Below, piece by piece: positions 19,056 through 28,581 of a stretch of DNA of 64,000 bases. The position numbers and the translations under genes are program-made. Origin of the DNA: Flavobacteriales bacterium (GTDB lineage Bacteria; Bacteroidota; Bacteroidia; Flavobacteriales_E; Vicingaceae); the NCBI GenBank assembly GCA_018608405.1, contig JABAZP010000033.1, positions 1-64,000 on the forward strand. Direction: 5' to 3'. A model generated the notes under the pieces. That model was given only the letters and a program-made list of their open reading frames with translations. It was not told where the DNA came from and ran no database searches. Each line of letters starts with the position of its first letter. Position 1 is the stretch's first letter.

Positions 19056-20477
19056 ATGAAGACGATTCACACTTTTACTACTCTTTCAATTGTTAGTTTA
19101 CTACTTGCAAGTTGTACTGTTTCAAACACGCCTTACGCATACGATGATTTGTATTACAATCCTTCTACTGATCCAGTGCAACAAGCTAGAATAGACCCTA
19201 ATTATTCGAATCAAAACAACTCTCAAGCTGGCACTTATAATGATCGATACATTCAGGACAATGAAACGAATCCAAATGCAGCACAATATCAAAATAATTA
19301 TGCTGAGGATGGCGCACAACAAGTCAACCCGAACAATCAACAAGCACAAGATGTAGAATATTATGACGAGGATTATGCGCAAACCTTACAAACGATTAAT
19401 GCACCTGTAAGGAGTTTTAATACCTATGACCCTTACCAAAGAGATCGAATTATGTATACTCAAAATCCGGTCTTTGCAGCCCCAAGCCTTTATGGAGGGT
19501 ATCAATTTTGGGATCCTTTTATGCCTTCTACAGGCTTAAGCGTTGGTTGGAATTCATTCAACGGTTGGAACGTTGGTGTTAATGCCGGTTTTGGTTTTGG
19601 CTGTGGTAGAGCTCTTAACCCATACACAAGCTTTTATGATCCTTTTTGGGGTAACAATTTCGGATTTTACGACCCTTTTTGGGGACCACGATTCGGTTGG
19701 GGAAATAATTTTGGATGGAACAACCCTTGGAGCTGGAACAATGGCTTCAATAATTTTGCCTACCAAAATGGCTATAGAAATGGCTTTAACGACGGAGCAT
19801 TCTTTAACTATAGAAATTACGCCGTAGGAAACAATGGAACGAATGGTAGAAGACAAATTGTGGCGCCTAGAGGCAGTGTAGGTTCTAGAAATGTTTCAAC
19901 CGGAAGCGGAAATCGACCTGTAAGACCTGTAAGAGGCGGCACTCAACCAGATGGAGCGAGAACTACAACGACGGCCCCTCGAACAAACGAAGCAAGGCCG
20001 ACGCGTCCAACTCAGTCAAATGGCAATGCCCCTGCGGTGGAAAGTAGACCTGTTCAAACTAGACCTAATACTACAACTAGACCTGCGAGAAGTACTAGTA
20101 CTCCTGAAAGATACAGGGTGACTCCAAATAGGCCTCAGCAAACTAGACCACAGCAGACTAGGCCACAACAAACGAGTCCAACTCAGTCTAGACCGACTAC
20201 GCAGCCAACAAGACCTGCTACTCGACCTGTTCAGAGCACGCCAACCAGACCGACTTACAACAGGCCTGCTCAGCAGTCTCGACCGAACTATACAAGGCCT
20301 GCAACAAGACCTGCTCCACAACAAGCTAGACCGGCTGCAACGCCGCAACCTAGACAACAAAGTAGGCCTTCGTATAATAACAGCAGACCTACATACTCTG
20401 CACCTCGGAGTATAGGCGGCGGCAGTAGAGGAACGAGCAGTCCTTCAAGAGGATCTACAAGACCATCAAGAAGATAA
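19056..20477 (+). CDS. Low-complexity lipoprotein
   Basis: A 473-residue probable lipoprotein: hydrophobic leader and lipobox LLASC with the acylated Cys at 20. Residues 20-130 are rich in Asn, Gln, Tyr and Asp. Residues 150-265 are rich in Trp, Phe, Gly and Asn, with a repeated FYDPFWG unit. From about 270 to the end it is almost only Arg, Pro, Thr, Gln and Ser. The first half is acidic and the tail very basic, so the tail could bind peptidoglycan, polysaccharide or nucleic acid; that is inference. No enzyme motif is present. It is followed 11 bases later by an outer-membrane barrel gene, so the pair is likely one envelope operon. Confidence 0.7.
   Translation: MKTIHTFTTLSIVSLLLASCTVSNTPYAYDDLYYNPSTDPVQQARIDPNYSNQNNSQAGTYNDRYIQDNETNPNAAQYQNNYAEDGAQQVNPNNQQAQDVEYYDEDYAQTLQTINAPVRSFNTYDPYQRDRIMYTQNPVFAAPSLYGGYQFWDPFMPSTGLSVGWNSFNGWNVGVNAGFGFGCGRALNPYTSFYDPFWGNNFGFYDPFWGPRFGWGNNFGWNNPWSWNNGFNNFAYQNGYRNGFNDGAFFNYRNYAVGNNGTNGRRQIVAPRGSVGSRNVSTGSGNRPVRPVRGGTQPDGARTTTTAPRTNEARPTRPTQSNGNAPAVESRPVQTRPNTTTRPARSTSTPERYRVTPNRPQQTRPQQTRPQQTSPTQSRPTTQPTRPATRPVQSTPTRPTYNRPAQQSRPNYTRPATRPAPQQARPAATPQPRQQSRPSYNNSRPTYSAPRSIGGGSRGTSSPSRGSTRPSRR
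20133..20177 (+). repeat. Tandem 15-bp repeat coding P-Q-Q-T-R/S
   Basis: Three consecutive degenerate 15-base units starting CCTCAGCAAACTAGA, CCACAGCAGACTAGG and CCACAACAAACGAGT encode PQQTR, PQQTR and PQQTS inside the lipoprotein tail. They are in frame, so copy-number change would alter length without a frameshift. Confidence 0.75.
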
Positions 20478-20488
20478 AAAGAACGATT

Positions 20489-22006
20489 ATGAAATACATT
20501 ATAGCATTATTAACCCTTGGGTTAGCAAGTACAAGTTTTGCACAGAATTATTCTGATGCCCTGCAGTTTTCAAGAACCGACATCTCAGGATCGGCAAGAT
20601 TCGTGGCTATGGGTGGATCTTTTGGAGCCCTTGGGGGCGAAATTTCAGGTATTTCTGTTAACCCAGGAGGAATTGGAGTGTACAGAAACTCAGAATTTAC
20701 TTTTACTGCAGGGTTTAACAATTACAATGCAGAAACAACATTTAGGGGCTCGAACGCGGTAGATGGAAGGTTCAATATGAAGTTACCGAACGTTGGTTAT
20801 GTAGGTAATTACAAAATCAACTCAAATGGATGGAAAAGCTACTCTTTTGGAATTCTGCACAACAGATTAAATCATTTTGGCTCGGAACAAAGAGCATCAG
20901 GCAATTCAAACAATTCCACCTATATTGACCAATATGTTAATGTTTTAAATCAAAACAACCCAAGTATTAGTAGTTTAGAAAACTTTGACTATCCATTTGG
21001 TAGCTCACAAGCATGGTGGCTTTCAATGGTAGACCAAGTTGAAGACCCAAATGATAGAAATTCCTTAATCTTTATTCCTAGAATATACAACACGAGCGTG
21101 CTAGGAGCGGGAAGATCGATTGAAAAAATTGAACAGTCTAGAACATTGGACACTCGGGGAAATCAAGCTGAAACACAATTTGTCTTCGGGGGTAACTTCA
21201 TGGATAAGCTGTATGTAGGAGCTAGTGTATCCGTTCAAACCGTGAGCTTTGAAAGGGAAGTAAGTTTCAGAGAAGAGTATAGTTACCTACCAACAGTTAC
21301 AGCTCAAGACTCCAATTTAGTTGTTAATTATCAAGAAGATACTAGGTTGTTATCAGAGGGTCGAGGTGTAAACTTGAAAGTTGGAGGGATTTACAGAGCG
21401 ACTGAAGACCTGCGTGTTGGCCTTTCTTTCCAAACACCAACTATTATGAGGATGGATGAAGTTTTTTCTATTGATGCAAGCTCCCAGTTTGCAGATGGAT
21501 TTGAGGTAGTTGCAGAATCCGTAGAGTCTACTTTTAGTTACAGACTGCGCACGCCGGCAAGAGTAACGGCTAGTTTAGCTTATATTATTTTGCAACGAGC
21601 GGCCATTAACGTAGATTATGAGTACATCGATTATTCTACAGCTTTTTTTAACGATCGACAAGGTTTTCAAAACGACTATTCATTCCAAAACCTAGAAATT
21701 CAAGATATTCTTACCAATGCGCATCATGTAAGAGTCGGAGGAGAATTTAAAATTAATCCTTTCGTACTTAGAGCAGGTTACAGTTACCAAGGCAATCCGT
21801 ACGACTCCGAGTTCTCAATATCTGACGAAAGCAGAAATACCTATTCTTTAGGCGGCGGTTTTAGAAACAAAAACTTCAACTTTGATGTAGGAGTTAATTG
21901 GAGACAAATGACACTAAATGAAAGGTTTTATAGCTCAACAGATGCAATGGCGGCAATAGAAGAAACAGAAACCAATGTAATATTTACATTTGGTTGGAGA
22001 TGGTAA
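20489..22006 (+). CDS. Outer-membrane beta-barrel protein, OmpP1/FadL-like
   Basis: A 505-residue barrel with a signal peptide (1-18, ending SFA). The mature start resembles the FadL/OmpP1 superfamily: YSDALQFSRTDISGSARFVA, then MGGSFGALGGEISGISVNPGGIGVYRNSEF, the conserved glycine and Asn-Pro pattern of the N-terminal hatch. Alternating aromatic strands run to the C-terminus, which ends in FTFGWRW, a barrel terminus with a final aromatic. Members of this superfamily move hydrophobic compounds, but the substrate here is not evident. It lies 11 bases after the lipoprotein gene and is closed by a terminator. Confidence 0.85.
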   Translation: MKYIIALLTLGLASTSFAQNYSDALQFSRTDISGSARFVAMGGSFGALGGEISGISVNPGGIGVYRNSEFTFTAGFNNYNAETTFRGSNAVDGRFNMKLPNVGYVGNYKINSNGWKSYSFGILHNRLNHFGSEQRASGNSNNSTYIDQYVNVLNQNNPSISSLENFDYPFGSSQAWWLSMVDQVEDPNDRNSLIFIPRIYNTSVLGAGRSIEKIEQSRTLDTRGNQAETQFVFGGNFMDKLYVGASVSVQTVSFEREVSFREEYSYLPTVTAQDSNLVVNYQEDTRLLSEGRGVNLKVGGIYRATEDLRVGLSFQTPTIMRMDEVFSIDASSQFADGFEVVAESVESTFSYRLRTPARVTASLAYIILQRAAINVDYEYIDYSTAFFNDRQGFQNDYSFQNLEIQDILTNAHHVRVGGEFKINPFVLRAGYSYQGNPYDSEFSISDESRNTYSLGGGFRNKNFNFDVGVNWRQMTLNERFYSSTDAMAAIEETETNVIFTFGWRW

Positions 22007-22024
22007 AAGTTTATTGAACGGAAT

Positions 22025-22058
22025 AAAAAAAAGGGGAAGTAAAGCTTCCCCTTTTTCT
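22025..22058. terminator. Bidirectional terminator after the barrel gene
   Basis: AAAAAAAAGGGGAAG pairs with CTTCCCCTTTTT around a 5-base loop. It lies between converging genes ending at 22006 and 22076. Confidence 0.9.
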
Positions 22059-22075
22059 ATTGATTTTTTTTGTAA

Positions 22076-23011
22076 TTAAAGCTTGCGCCGTTGCATGTAT
22101 ATTTTATCTCCTTGTTCAGGTTCATTACCTTCTACCATTCCATTCTTTTTTAACAGCTTCTTATACTTAATCCCATATTTCTGTGAAATGTCCCACATGG
22201 TTTCTCCTGTGCGTACAATGTGAAACTCTTCTTTTGCTTTTGAACGTTTAGGTTGTAAGAAAAAAACTCCTTCATCAAACAGTTCGTTGTCTTTATCCAG
22301 GTCATTGTATTTGTACAATTGCCAAGTTCCCATGTCAAACTCTTCAGCAATCTTTTCAAAGCTATCTTCGGGCTTTACCTCAATGTATTTAATATTATTC
22401 TCGTGCAATTGCACAGCGTGACTTCCTTTTTTCTTTGATTTAACAACTTCTTCAACAACCTCTTCTTCTTTCTTTTGATTTTTTGAAGATTTTCCAAGTT
22501 TTACTTTATCAAACTTTGCCAAGTCATTCTCTTCTATTATGCGAATCAACAGCTGTGGATATTTTGGATTTGTAGCGTAACCTGCTTCTTTTAAACCCTT
22601 CGCCCAACCTTTATAATTGGTAGTTTTTAACTCGAACAAAGCCGCGTATCGCTTTCGTTTTAAGAAATCAGAATGATCTTGAAATGACTCGTAAGCTGAA
22701 TTATACTTCCTAAAGCATTCATCCTTTGAGTCGTCATCTTGAATAAAAGTTTTACCGTTCCAGCTGCTGTGGCACTTAATACCAAAGTGATTGTTAGCGT
22801 ATCTCGCCAATGGGCTATTGCCATCTCCAGACTCTAAAATTCCTTGAGCAAGGGTAATACTGGCAGGAACCCCGCTGTGATGCATTTCTTTAATTGCAGC
22901 ATCTTTATACATATCAATGTACTCAGACCTTGTTATTCTTTTACTCGCCGGCTGTGAGAATGCAGCGATTGAAAATCCGAATACTACAATGGTGAAAATT
23001 AATTTTCTCAT
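22076..23011 (-). CDS. Secreted N-acetylglucosaminidase with LysM domains
   Basis: A peptidoglycan hydrolase of 311 residues. Order: signal peptide (1-19, ending AAFSQ), a glucosaminidase domain (about 28-165) with SGVPASITLAQGILESG, including the catalytic Glu, plus NNHFGIKCH and ECFRKYNSAYESFQDHSDFL, a Lys-rich linker, and two LysM-like modules (about 210-255 and 262-308; the second reads FHIVRTGETMWDISQKYGIK). LysM holds it to the cell wall. It probably acts in wall remodelling or division. A TACTTTTG box ends only 4 bases before the ATG, so the transcript may be leaderless. Confidence 0.93.
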   Translation of the reverse strand: MRKLIFTIVVFGFSIAAFSQPASKRITRSEYIDMYKDAAIKEMHHSGVPASITLAQGILESGDGNSPLARYANNHFGIKCHSSWNGKTFIQDDDSKDECFRKYNSAYESFQDHSDFLKRKRYAALFELKTTNYKGWAKGLKEAGYATNPKYPQLLIRIIEENDLAKFDKVKLGKSSKNQKKEEEVVEEVVKSKKKGSHAVQLHENNIKYIEVKPEDSFEKIAEEFDMGTWQLYKYNDLDKDNELFDEGVFFLQPKRSKAKEEFHIVRTGETMWDISQKYGIKYKKLLKKNGMVEGNEPEQGDKIYMQRRKL

Positions 23012-23015
23012 GCCT

Positions 23016-23023
23016 CAAAAGTA
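23016..23023 (-). promoter_or_regulatory. -7 box abutting the glucosaminidase start codon
   Basis: TACTTTTG on the minus strand, then 4 bases, then ATG at 23011. A start site 5-7 bases after the box would place the mRNA 5' end on the initiation codon. Confidence 0.5.
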
Positions 23024-23091
23024 TTGAGCTTGTCAACGTCCACCGCCATCAAGTGAATAAAGTATTAACAATACTTTATTCATTAGTAAAT

Positions 23092-23958
23092 TCAATTCCC
23101 TTGAAGCCCTCCAGTATGGATTGCTAAAATTTTACTTCCATTCTTAAAATAACCCTTCTTGATTAAATCAAACAATCCAAACATCATTTTTGAGGTGTAC
23201 ACCTTGTCTAGCTCAACCTTGTATTCATTGGTAAAAGCAGACAAAAATTCCAATTGCTCAAGCTTTGTTTTTCCATACCCTCCAAAATGATAGTCTACCT
23301 GAAGTTGAACATTTTGGAGCTGTTCTTTCGAGCAATAATGTTTCATTTCATCCAGTATAAACCCACCTCCCTTCAATGCAGGAAACACAAACAGGTTTTC
23401 ATCTTTTAACTGTCTACATATTCCAGATGCTGTAGTTCCGGTGCCTGCAGAAATAGCAATCACATCAAATTGTTGATTGACCTCAACCATAATTTCTTCA
23501 CTTCCTTGAACACCTAATTCATTTGCTCCTCCCTCAGGAATTAAATAAAATAGCCCAAATCGATGTTTTAAGTTTCGAATAAATTGATCTTCGGATTTTA
23601 ATTTATACTCCGCTCGACTTACAAAGTGAAGGTGCATTCCATTTTCCTTAGCGTCTTGCAATGTTTTATTCTCAAAACCTTCATCTCCTCGAATTACTCC
23701 GATAGTTTCAATTCCTAACAATTTTCCTGCAGCAGCAGTAGCTGCTATATGATTCGAAAATGCACCACCAAAAGTTAGAATCTTTTTAATTCCTCTTTTA
23801 TCTGCTTCGGCAATGTTATACTTCAGCTTGCGCCATTTGTTCCCAGATATGTCAGGATGAATCAAATCATCTCGTTTTAGCCATAGTTCAACCCCATGTT
23901 TTCGTAAAAACATAGAATTGAGCTGTTCAATAGGGCTTGGTAGATTAAAAAAACGCAT
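23092..23958 (-). CDS. ACC deaminase / D-cysteine desulfhydrase family PLP enzyme
   Basis: A pyridoxal-phosphate enzyme of 288 residues from the ATG at 23958. A longer start at 23988 adds 10 residues unlike the family and is less likely. The family pattern is clear: LWLKRDDLIHPDISGNKWRKL contains the PLP-binding Lys region, followed by FGGAFSNHIAATAAAG and the glycine-rich phosphate-binding loop SAGTGTTASG. It could deaminate 1-aminocyclopropane-1-carboxylate or desulfhydrate D-cysteine; the residues that separate these activities are not decisive by eye. Divergent from the DUF5522 gene. Confidence 0.87.
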   Translation of the reverse strand: MRFFNLPSPIEQLNSMFLRKHGVELWLKRDDLIHPDISGNKWRKLKYNIAEADKRGIKKILTFGGAFSNHIAATAAAGKLLGIETIGVIRGDEGFENKTLQDAKENGMHLHFVSRAEYKLKSEDQFIRNLKHRFGLFYLIPEGGANELGVQGSEEIMVEVNQQFDVIAISAGTGTTASGICRQLKDENLFVFPALKGGGFILDEMKHYCSKEQLQNVQLQVDYHFGGYGKTKLEQLEFLSAFTNEYKVELDKVYTSKMMFGLFDLIKKGYFKNGSKILAIHTGGLQGN

Positions 23959-24022
23959 ACTCCTCAAAATTGAATAAAAATGAACCAAATTGTGCTTTTA
24001 TAGTTCCTTAATTTTACACTTT

Positions 24023-24199
24023 ATGGAAGGCTTTTCAATTTTTGACAAATACGACAAGGAAGATTACTACCTTAGTAAGGAAGGATACGTGGTTTTCACT
24101 GCGAAATATCATCTCAAAAGAGGGTATTGCTGCAAGAATGGTTGCAAGCATTGTCCATACGGATTCGTAAAAAGCAAAGGCAGAATCATCAAAAAGTAG
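24023..24199 (+). CDS. DUF5522-like Cys-rich small protein
   Basis: A 58-residue protein; I place the start at 24023 (MEGFSIF) because the upstream residues overlap the divergent promoter region. It carries a compact cysteine cluster, GYCCKNGCKHCPYGF, with four Cys and one His, which resembles a small metal-binding motif. This is the DUF5522 pattern. Its function is unknown, but the cluster suggests zinc or iron binding. It precedes the urocanate hydratase gene by 31 bases and is probably cotranscribed with it. Confidence 0.8.
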   Translation: MEGFSIFDKYDKEDYYLSKEGYVVFTAKYHLKRGYCCKNGCKHCPYGFVKSKGRIIKK

Positions 24200-24230
24200 A
24201 ATACTCAAAAAGACAAAATCAGTAGCAATT

Positions 24231-26234
24231 ATGAAAACAACTACATTATCATTCAAAACACAAATTTTACAAGGAATTCCTGCGGAATTACCGGAAGCAA
24301 AAACGGTCAACCCTAAAATTAATCACGCTCCGGTAAGAAAACAGATTTTAAATGATGCTGAAAAAAAGCTTGCACTGAAAAATGCCTTGCGCTATTTTGA
24401 TAAAAAACACCATGCAGTACTCGCCAAAGAATTTGCAAAAGAATTAGCTGATTATGGTAGAATATACATGCACCGTTTTCGCCCTGATTATGAAATAAAA
24501 TCAAAACATTTTGAGGATTTTCCTCACCAGTCGAAGCAAGCAGCGGGAATAATGTTAATGCTATCCAATAATTTAGATCATGCAGTAGCTCAGCACCCCC
24601 ACGAATTAATTACTTACGGTGGTAATGGAGCTGTTTTTCAAAATTGGGTACAATACCTCTTGTGCATGCAGTATTTAGCTACCATGAATGATGAGCAAAC
24701 ATTGGTGATGTATTCTGGTCATTCCATGGGACTATTCCCATCACACAAAGACGCGCCGAGAGTTGTAGTTACAAACGGAATGATGATTCCTAACTATTCA
24801 AAACCTGACGACTGGGAAAAATTCAATGCTCTTGGAGTAACGCAATACGGCCAAATGACTGCAGGTTCTTTTATGTATATCGGACCTCAAGGTATTGTTC
24901 ATGGGACGACTATTACCCTATTAAATGCGGGAAGAATGATTTCTGACGAAGGTTTAGGAGGTAAGTTATTTGTAACAGCAGGACTTGGAGGAATGTCAGG
25001 AGCTCAACCTAAAGCAGCGAAGATTGCCGGAGCAGTGAGTATCACTGCCGAAATTAATGCAAAAGCAACTCATACAAGGCATTCTCAAGGTTGGGTTGAT
25101 GAAGTATATACAGACTTAGATGAATTATTAGCGAGAACAAAACAAGCTCAAAATAATAAGGAAGCGGTTTCTTTGGTCTACCAAGGTAACATCGTTGAGC
25201 TTTGGGAAAAGCTCGTAAGCGAAGACTTTAAGGTTGATTTAGGCTCAGACCAAACATCGCTTCACAATCCTTGGGCAGGAGGATATTATCCAGCTGGGTA
25301 TACACTAGAAGAAGCCAAAGAAATGATGGCGAACGAGCCAAAAAGGTTTAAAGAAGAAGTTCAAAAAACATTGAGAAGACATGTAGTTGCGGTCAACACG
25401 CTAAGTGATAAGGGCATGTATTTCTTCGATTATGGAAATGCCTTTTTATTAGAATCTAGTCGAGCAGGAGCGGATATAATGGATGGATCAAATTTCAAAT
25501 ACCCATCCTATGTTCAAGATATAATGGGGCCAATGTGTTTCGATTATGGCTTTGGACCTTTTAGGTGGGTATGTGCATCAAATGACTCAAAAGACCTAAA
25601 AATTACAGATAGAATAGCAGGTGAGGTGTTAGAAGAAATGTCGAAAGAAGCACCAAAAGAGATTAAACAACAAGTTGAAGACAACTTAAAATGGATTAGA
25701 GCAGCGGAAGAAAACAAAATGGTTGTTGGTTCGCAAGCTAGAATTTTGTACGCAGATGCAGAAGGTAGAATGCGAATTGCCAAAGCTTTTAATGATGCTG
25801 TAAAATCCGGTGAGCTTTCTGCTCCAATAATTCTAGGTCGAGATCACCATGATGTGTCAGGGACAGACTCACCTTACCGTGAAACTTCTAACATCTACGA
25901 TGGTTCTCAATTCACAGCAGACATGGCCATTCAAAATGTAATAGGAGACTCTTTTAGAGGAGCAACATGGGTTTCAATTCACAACGGCGGCGGTGTTGGC
26001 TGGGGTGAGGTTATTAATGGTGGCTTTGGAATGCTGATAGACGGAAGTAAAGACTCTGAACGAAGACTTACTTCTATGCTTCATTGGGATGTGAATAATG
26101 GAATCGCAAGAAGAAACTGGGCGAGAAATGAAGGCGCTACTTACGCCATTAAAAGAGCAATGGAAATGGAGCCCAATTTAAAAGTTACCATTCCTAATTT
26201 AGTAGACGATGCAGATTTAGAGAACTTGCTATGA
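24231..26234 (+). CDS. hutU: Urocanate hydratase
   Basis: Hydrates urocanate to imidazolone propionate, the second step of histidine degradation, using tightly bound NAD+. Diagnostic motifs: YGGNGAVFQNWVQYLL, the NAD loop GGLGGMSGAQPKAAKIAG (about 245-262), GRDHHDVSGTDSPYRET and HNGGGVGWGE. At 667 residues it is longer than the usual bacterial enzyme (about 555) and near the eukaryotic length, with extra N-terminal sequence. No hutH, hutI or hutG lies in the window, so the rest of the pathway must be elsewhere. Overlaps the next gene by 4 bases (ATGA). Confidence 0.95.
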   Translation: MKTTTLSFKTQILQGIPAELPEAKTVNPKINHAPVRKQILNDAEKKLALKNALRYFDKKHHAVLAKEFAKELADYGRIYMHRFRPDYEIKSKHFEDFPHQSKQAAGIMLMLSNNLDHAVAQHPHELITYGGNGAVFQNWVQYLLCMQYLATMNDEQTLVMYSGHSMGLFPSHKDAPRVVVTNGMMIPNYSKPDDWEKFNALGVTQYGQMTAGSFMYIGPQGIVHGTTITLLNAGRMISDEGLGGKLFVTAGLGGMSGAQPKAAKIAGAVSITAEINAKATHTRHSQGWVDEVYTDLDELLARTKQAQNNKEAVSLVYQGNIVELWEKLVSEDFKVDLGSDQTSLHNPWAGGYYPAGYTLEEAKEMMANEPKRFKEEVQKTLRRHVVAVNTLSDKGMYFFDYGNAFLLESSRAGADIMDGSNFKYPSYVQDIMGPMCFDYGFGPFRWVCASNDSKDLKITDRIAGEVLEEMSKEAPKEIKQQVEDNLKWIRAAEENKMVVGSQARILYADAEGRMRIAKAFNDAVKSGELSAPIILGRDHHDVSGTDSPYRETSNIYDGSQFTADMAIQNVIGDSFRGATWVSIHNGGGVGWGEVINGGFGMLIDGSKDSERRLTSMLHWDVNNGIARRNWARNEGATYAIKRAMEMEPNLKVTIPNLVDDADLENLL

Positions 26235-26440
26235 GTAAATACGACGCAAACAACATCACTTGGAAACAACATGGAATAGGGTTTGGAGTCTTTATTTACA
26301 TCCTAAACACTTTTGTTATTCCTTATTTTAGTGGTCAAGAAGTCACATTAGAGTCCATCTTATTTATGATTCCTATTTGCATAGCCGCAGGCTTTGCTTT
26401 TGGTAGATTCAGAAAGTGGCAGGCAGAAAGGAATAATTAA
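26231..26440 (+). CDS. Small two-helix membrane protein
   Basis: A 69-residue protein with two hydrophobic segments (about 13-31 and 41-59) and a basic, charged C-terminus (GRFRKWQAERNN). No recognised family. Its ATG overlaps the hutU stop, so it is translationally coupled, and the rluE-like gene begins 3 bases after its stop. It may be a membrane accessory of unknown role. Confidence 0.6.
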   Translation: MSKYDANNITWKQHGIGFGVFIYILNTFVIPYFSGQEVTLESILFMIPICIAAGFAFGRFRKWQAERNN

Positions 26441-26443
26441 ATA

Positions 26444-27013
26444 ATGCACAGCCATTACCTGATCCATAAACCTTATGGCTACCTCAGCCAGTTTGTAAAC
26501 AACGGACCAAAGCAAGGAAAGAAGAAGTTGCTCGGCGAATTGCATGACTTTCCTGAAGGAACCATGGCAATTGGTAGGCTAGACGAACCATCAGAGGGAC
26601 TGCTATTATTGACGACTGACGGCATGATGAGCGAGATGGTTCGTGGAAAAAAGGTAGAGAAAGAATATTTTGCGCAAGTAGATGGTTTAGTGAACCAAGA
26701 AGCTATCCGCAAAATGGAGGAAGGTGTTGAAATTGGTTTTCACGGAAAAAAGTATGTAACCAAACCATGCGCTGTTTGTATTATTAATGATCCTAAGTTT
26801 CCAAACAGAACGCAAAAGATTCGCGACCCAAAACACGGTCCCACTTCTTGGATTTCAATTACACTTAAAGAAGGAAAATTTAGACAAGTTCGCAAAATGA
26901 CCGCGACCGTGGGATTTCCTACCTTACGTTTAGTAAGGGTAAGAATAGGCAACTATAAAATGGAAAAATTTACTTCAGGCGAGGTTCTTCCATTGAAAGA
27001 AATTGAAGTTTAA
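26444..27013 (+). CDS. rluE: RluE/RsuA-family 23S rRNA pseudouridine synthase
   Basis: A 189-residue RsuA-family enzyme that isomerises a uridine in 23S rRNA. It lacks the N-terminal S4 domain, which fits RluE rather than RsuA or RluB. The catalytic motif is [17 protein letters not shown], with the essential Asp at about 47. [28 protein letters not shown] is the conserved C-terminal region. The target position is inferred from family similarity. Its stop codon overlaps the end of the photolyase gene on the other strand by 4 bases. Confidence 0.88.
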   Translation: MHSHYLIHKPYGYLSQFVNNGPKQGKKKLLGELHDFPEGTMAIGRLDEPSEGLLLLTTDGMMSEMVRGKKVEKEYFAQVDGLVNQEAIRKMEEGVEIGFHGKKYVTKPCAVCIINDPKFPNRTQKIRDPKHGPTSWISITLKEGKFRQVRKMTATVGFPTLRLVRVRIGNYKMEKFTSGEVLPLKEIEV

Positions 27014-28494
27014 CTCCTCCTACTTTTTCGGTCAAAGGGAGTATTTCGAGTGTGTGTTTGAATTAAACGTATTTGCTCTTCTTTCACTTTGGGATGTTTT
27101 CTGTGCCCCCAAATCTTATCTCTTGCAGTTTTAGAAGCTTTTTCAAAATCGATAATAGGATTGGGATAGTCTAAGCCTAACTCAAAACCATACAACTGCT
27201 GTTCCATAGGCGTTAGAGACCACGGCTCATGAATAAACTCAGAAGGTAAAACACCTAATTCAGGAATCCACTTTTTAATAAAAATACCTTCTTCGTCATT
27301 GTCTTTAGACTGCTTAACAGGGTTGTACATGCGAATCGTATTGATACCGGTAGTTCCTGCTTGCATCTGAATTTGAGGATAATGAATACCAGGCTCGTAA
27401 TCTAGAAAATTATGACCCAAGTGAGAAGTAATTAAGCGCCAATCTAAATCCAAGTGATGACAAGCAAATGAAACCAACATGGCGCGCATTCTAAAATTAA
27501 TCCAACCTGTGGTAATTAATGCTCGCATGTTTGCATCAATCATTGGAAAACCAGTTCTACCTTCTTTCCAAGCTTCTAATTTTGCCGGATTATTCTCTCG
27601 TTCTAAAAGTTCATACCCTCTATTAATGCACTTCTTTTCATAGGCAACTTCCACTTCGAATTTCTGAATAAAATGACAATGCCATTTCAGCCGTGTCATC
27701 ATATTTTCAAAACTGCGCGAATATTTCTTCCTATTGGGATGAAAGTGGACAAAGTGAAGAACCTGCCTCACAGTGAGGTTTCCCCAAGTGAGGTAAGGTG
27801 AAATTCTACTACACGACTTTCTACTCAGTAAGGGTTTTGAAATGTGATTGCTATAATTCTTACCCCGGTCTTCGCAAAACGATTGTAAATATTTCCAAGC
27901 ATTCTTTTCTCCGGAAGGCTGAAAATTTTCCGGCAACATATCTATTCTTTCCTCCAATTCTGGTGATAATGGAAAGTTATTTTGAAATATCAGACTCTCT
28001 TTGTGTTTGTAGGTATTTTTAATGGGCTCTTCGCTCATGGTCTCATTCCACATTTTGTCCCAACCGTTTCGATTCTTAATTCCGCGAACAATTGCATCTC
28101 GCTGAAATTCTTGCCAAACAACACCAACAGAATTAAACAACTTTTTTATGGCTTTATCACGATTCCATGTCACCTGCACTCCGCTTTCTTGATAGCTAAA
28201 AACATTTTTAACATCGTATTGATTTAAAATACTTAGAAACCCATCAGCAGCATTGCAGTGCATGGTCAGTATTTGTTGATTAAACGTCTGCAAACTTTCC
28301 TTCATTTCTTGAATACTTCCATAAATAAATTGCAAGTGTCTGTCTGAAGTAGCTGAATGTGCTAGCAGCTCAGGCTCAAAAAAATAGACCGTTAAGTAAG
28401 GTAAGCTGCTCTTTTCTGCAGCAGCAAAAGATTCATGATCCTGCAGTCGCAAGTCTTTCTTCAACCAAACCACGTTTATCTCTTTCTTTCCCAT
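27010..28494 (-). CDS. Cryptochrome/photolyase family protein
   Basis: A light-dependent flavoprotein of 494 residues (start ATG at 28494; the longer form would need a TTG). The N-terminal alpha/beta domain begins [13 protein letters not shown]. The C-terminal FAD domain has [42 protein letters not shown] and the stretch [18 protein letters not shown]. These fit photolyases that repair pyrimidine dimers. The FAD-contact region differs from the E. coli CPD enzyme, so cryptochrome signalling or (6-4) repair cannot be excluded. It is tail-to-tail with rluE with a 4-base overlap and no terminator in between. Confidence 0.9.
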   Translation of the reverse strand: MGKKEINVVWLKKDLRLQDHESFAAAEKSSLPYLTVYFFEPELLAHSATSDRHLQFIYGSIQEMKESLQTFNQQILTMHCNAADGFLSILNQYDVKNVFSYQESGVQVTWNRDKAIKKLFNSVGVVWQEFQRDAIVRGIKNRNGWDKMWNETMSEEPIKNTYKHKESLIFQNNFPLSPELEERIDMLPENFQPSGEKNAWKYLQSFCEDRGKNYSNHISKPLLSRKSCSRISPYLTWGNLTVRQVLHFVHFHPNRKKYSRSFENMMTRLKWHCHFIQKFEVEVAYEKKCINRGYELLERENNPAKLEAWKEGRTGFPMIDANMRALITTGWINFRMRAMLVSFACHHLDLDWRLITSHLGHNFLDYEPGIHYPQIQMQAGTTGINTIRMYNPVKQSKDNDEEGIFIKKWIPELGVLPSEFIHEPWSLTPMEQQLYGFELGLDYPNPIIDFEKASKTARDKIWGHRKHPKVKEEQIRLIQTHTRNTPFDRKSRRS

Positions 28495-28556
28495 CCTCAA
28501 AAAGAACCTTCAAATAAATAAAAAGTTTGAAAAACATGAGATTCTAAAAATTAGTC

Positions 28557-28564
28557 TACTTTTG
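28557..28564 (+). promoter_or_regulatory. -7 box of the tetR operon
   Basis: TACTTTTG, an exact TAnnTTTG match, 20 bases before the ATG at 28585. A TTTG at 28526-28529 lies 27 bases upstream, which is too far, so the -33 element is uncertain. Confidence 0.5.
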
Positions 28565-28565
28565 T

Positions 28566-28581
28566 AAGTGATTACTCACTT
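28566..28581 (+). promoter_or_regulatory. Candidate TetR operator
   Basis: AAGTGATTACTCACTT is a perfect 6-bp inverted repeat with a 4-base spacer. It sits between the -7 box and the start codon, over the expected transcription start. This is the usual place and shape for a TetR-family autorepressor site. Confidence 0.6.

Noticed and set aside
20016-20360. Ser/Arg-rich antisense open frame inside the lipoprotein gene
   Set aside because: It is the complement of the Arg/Pro/Thr repeats; composition alone keeps the frame open.
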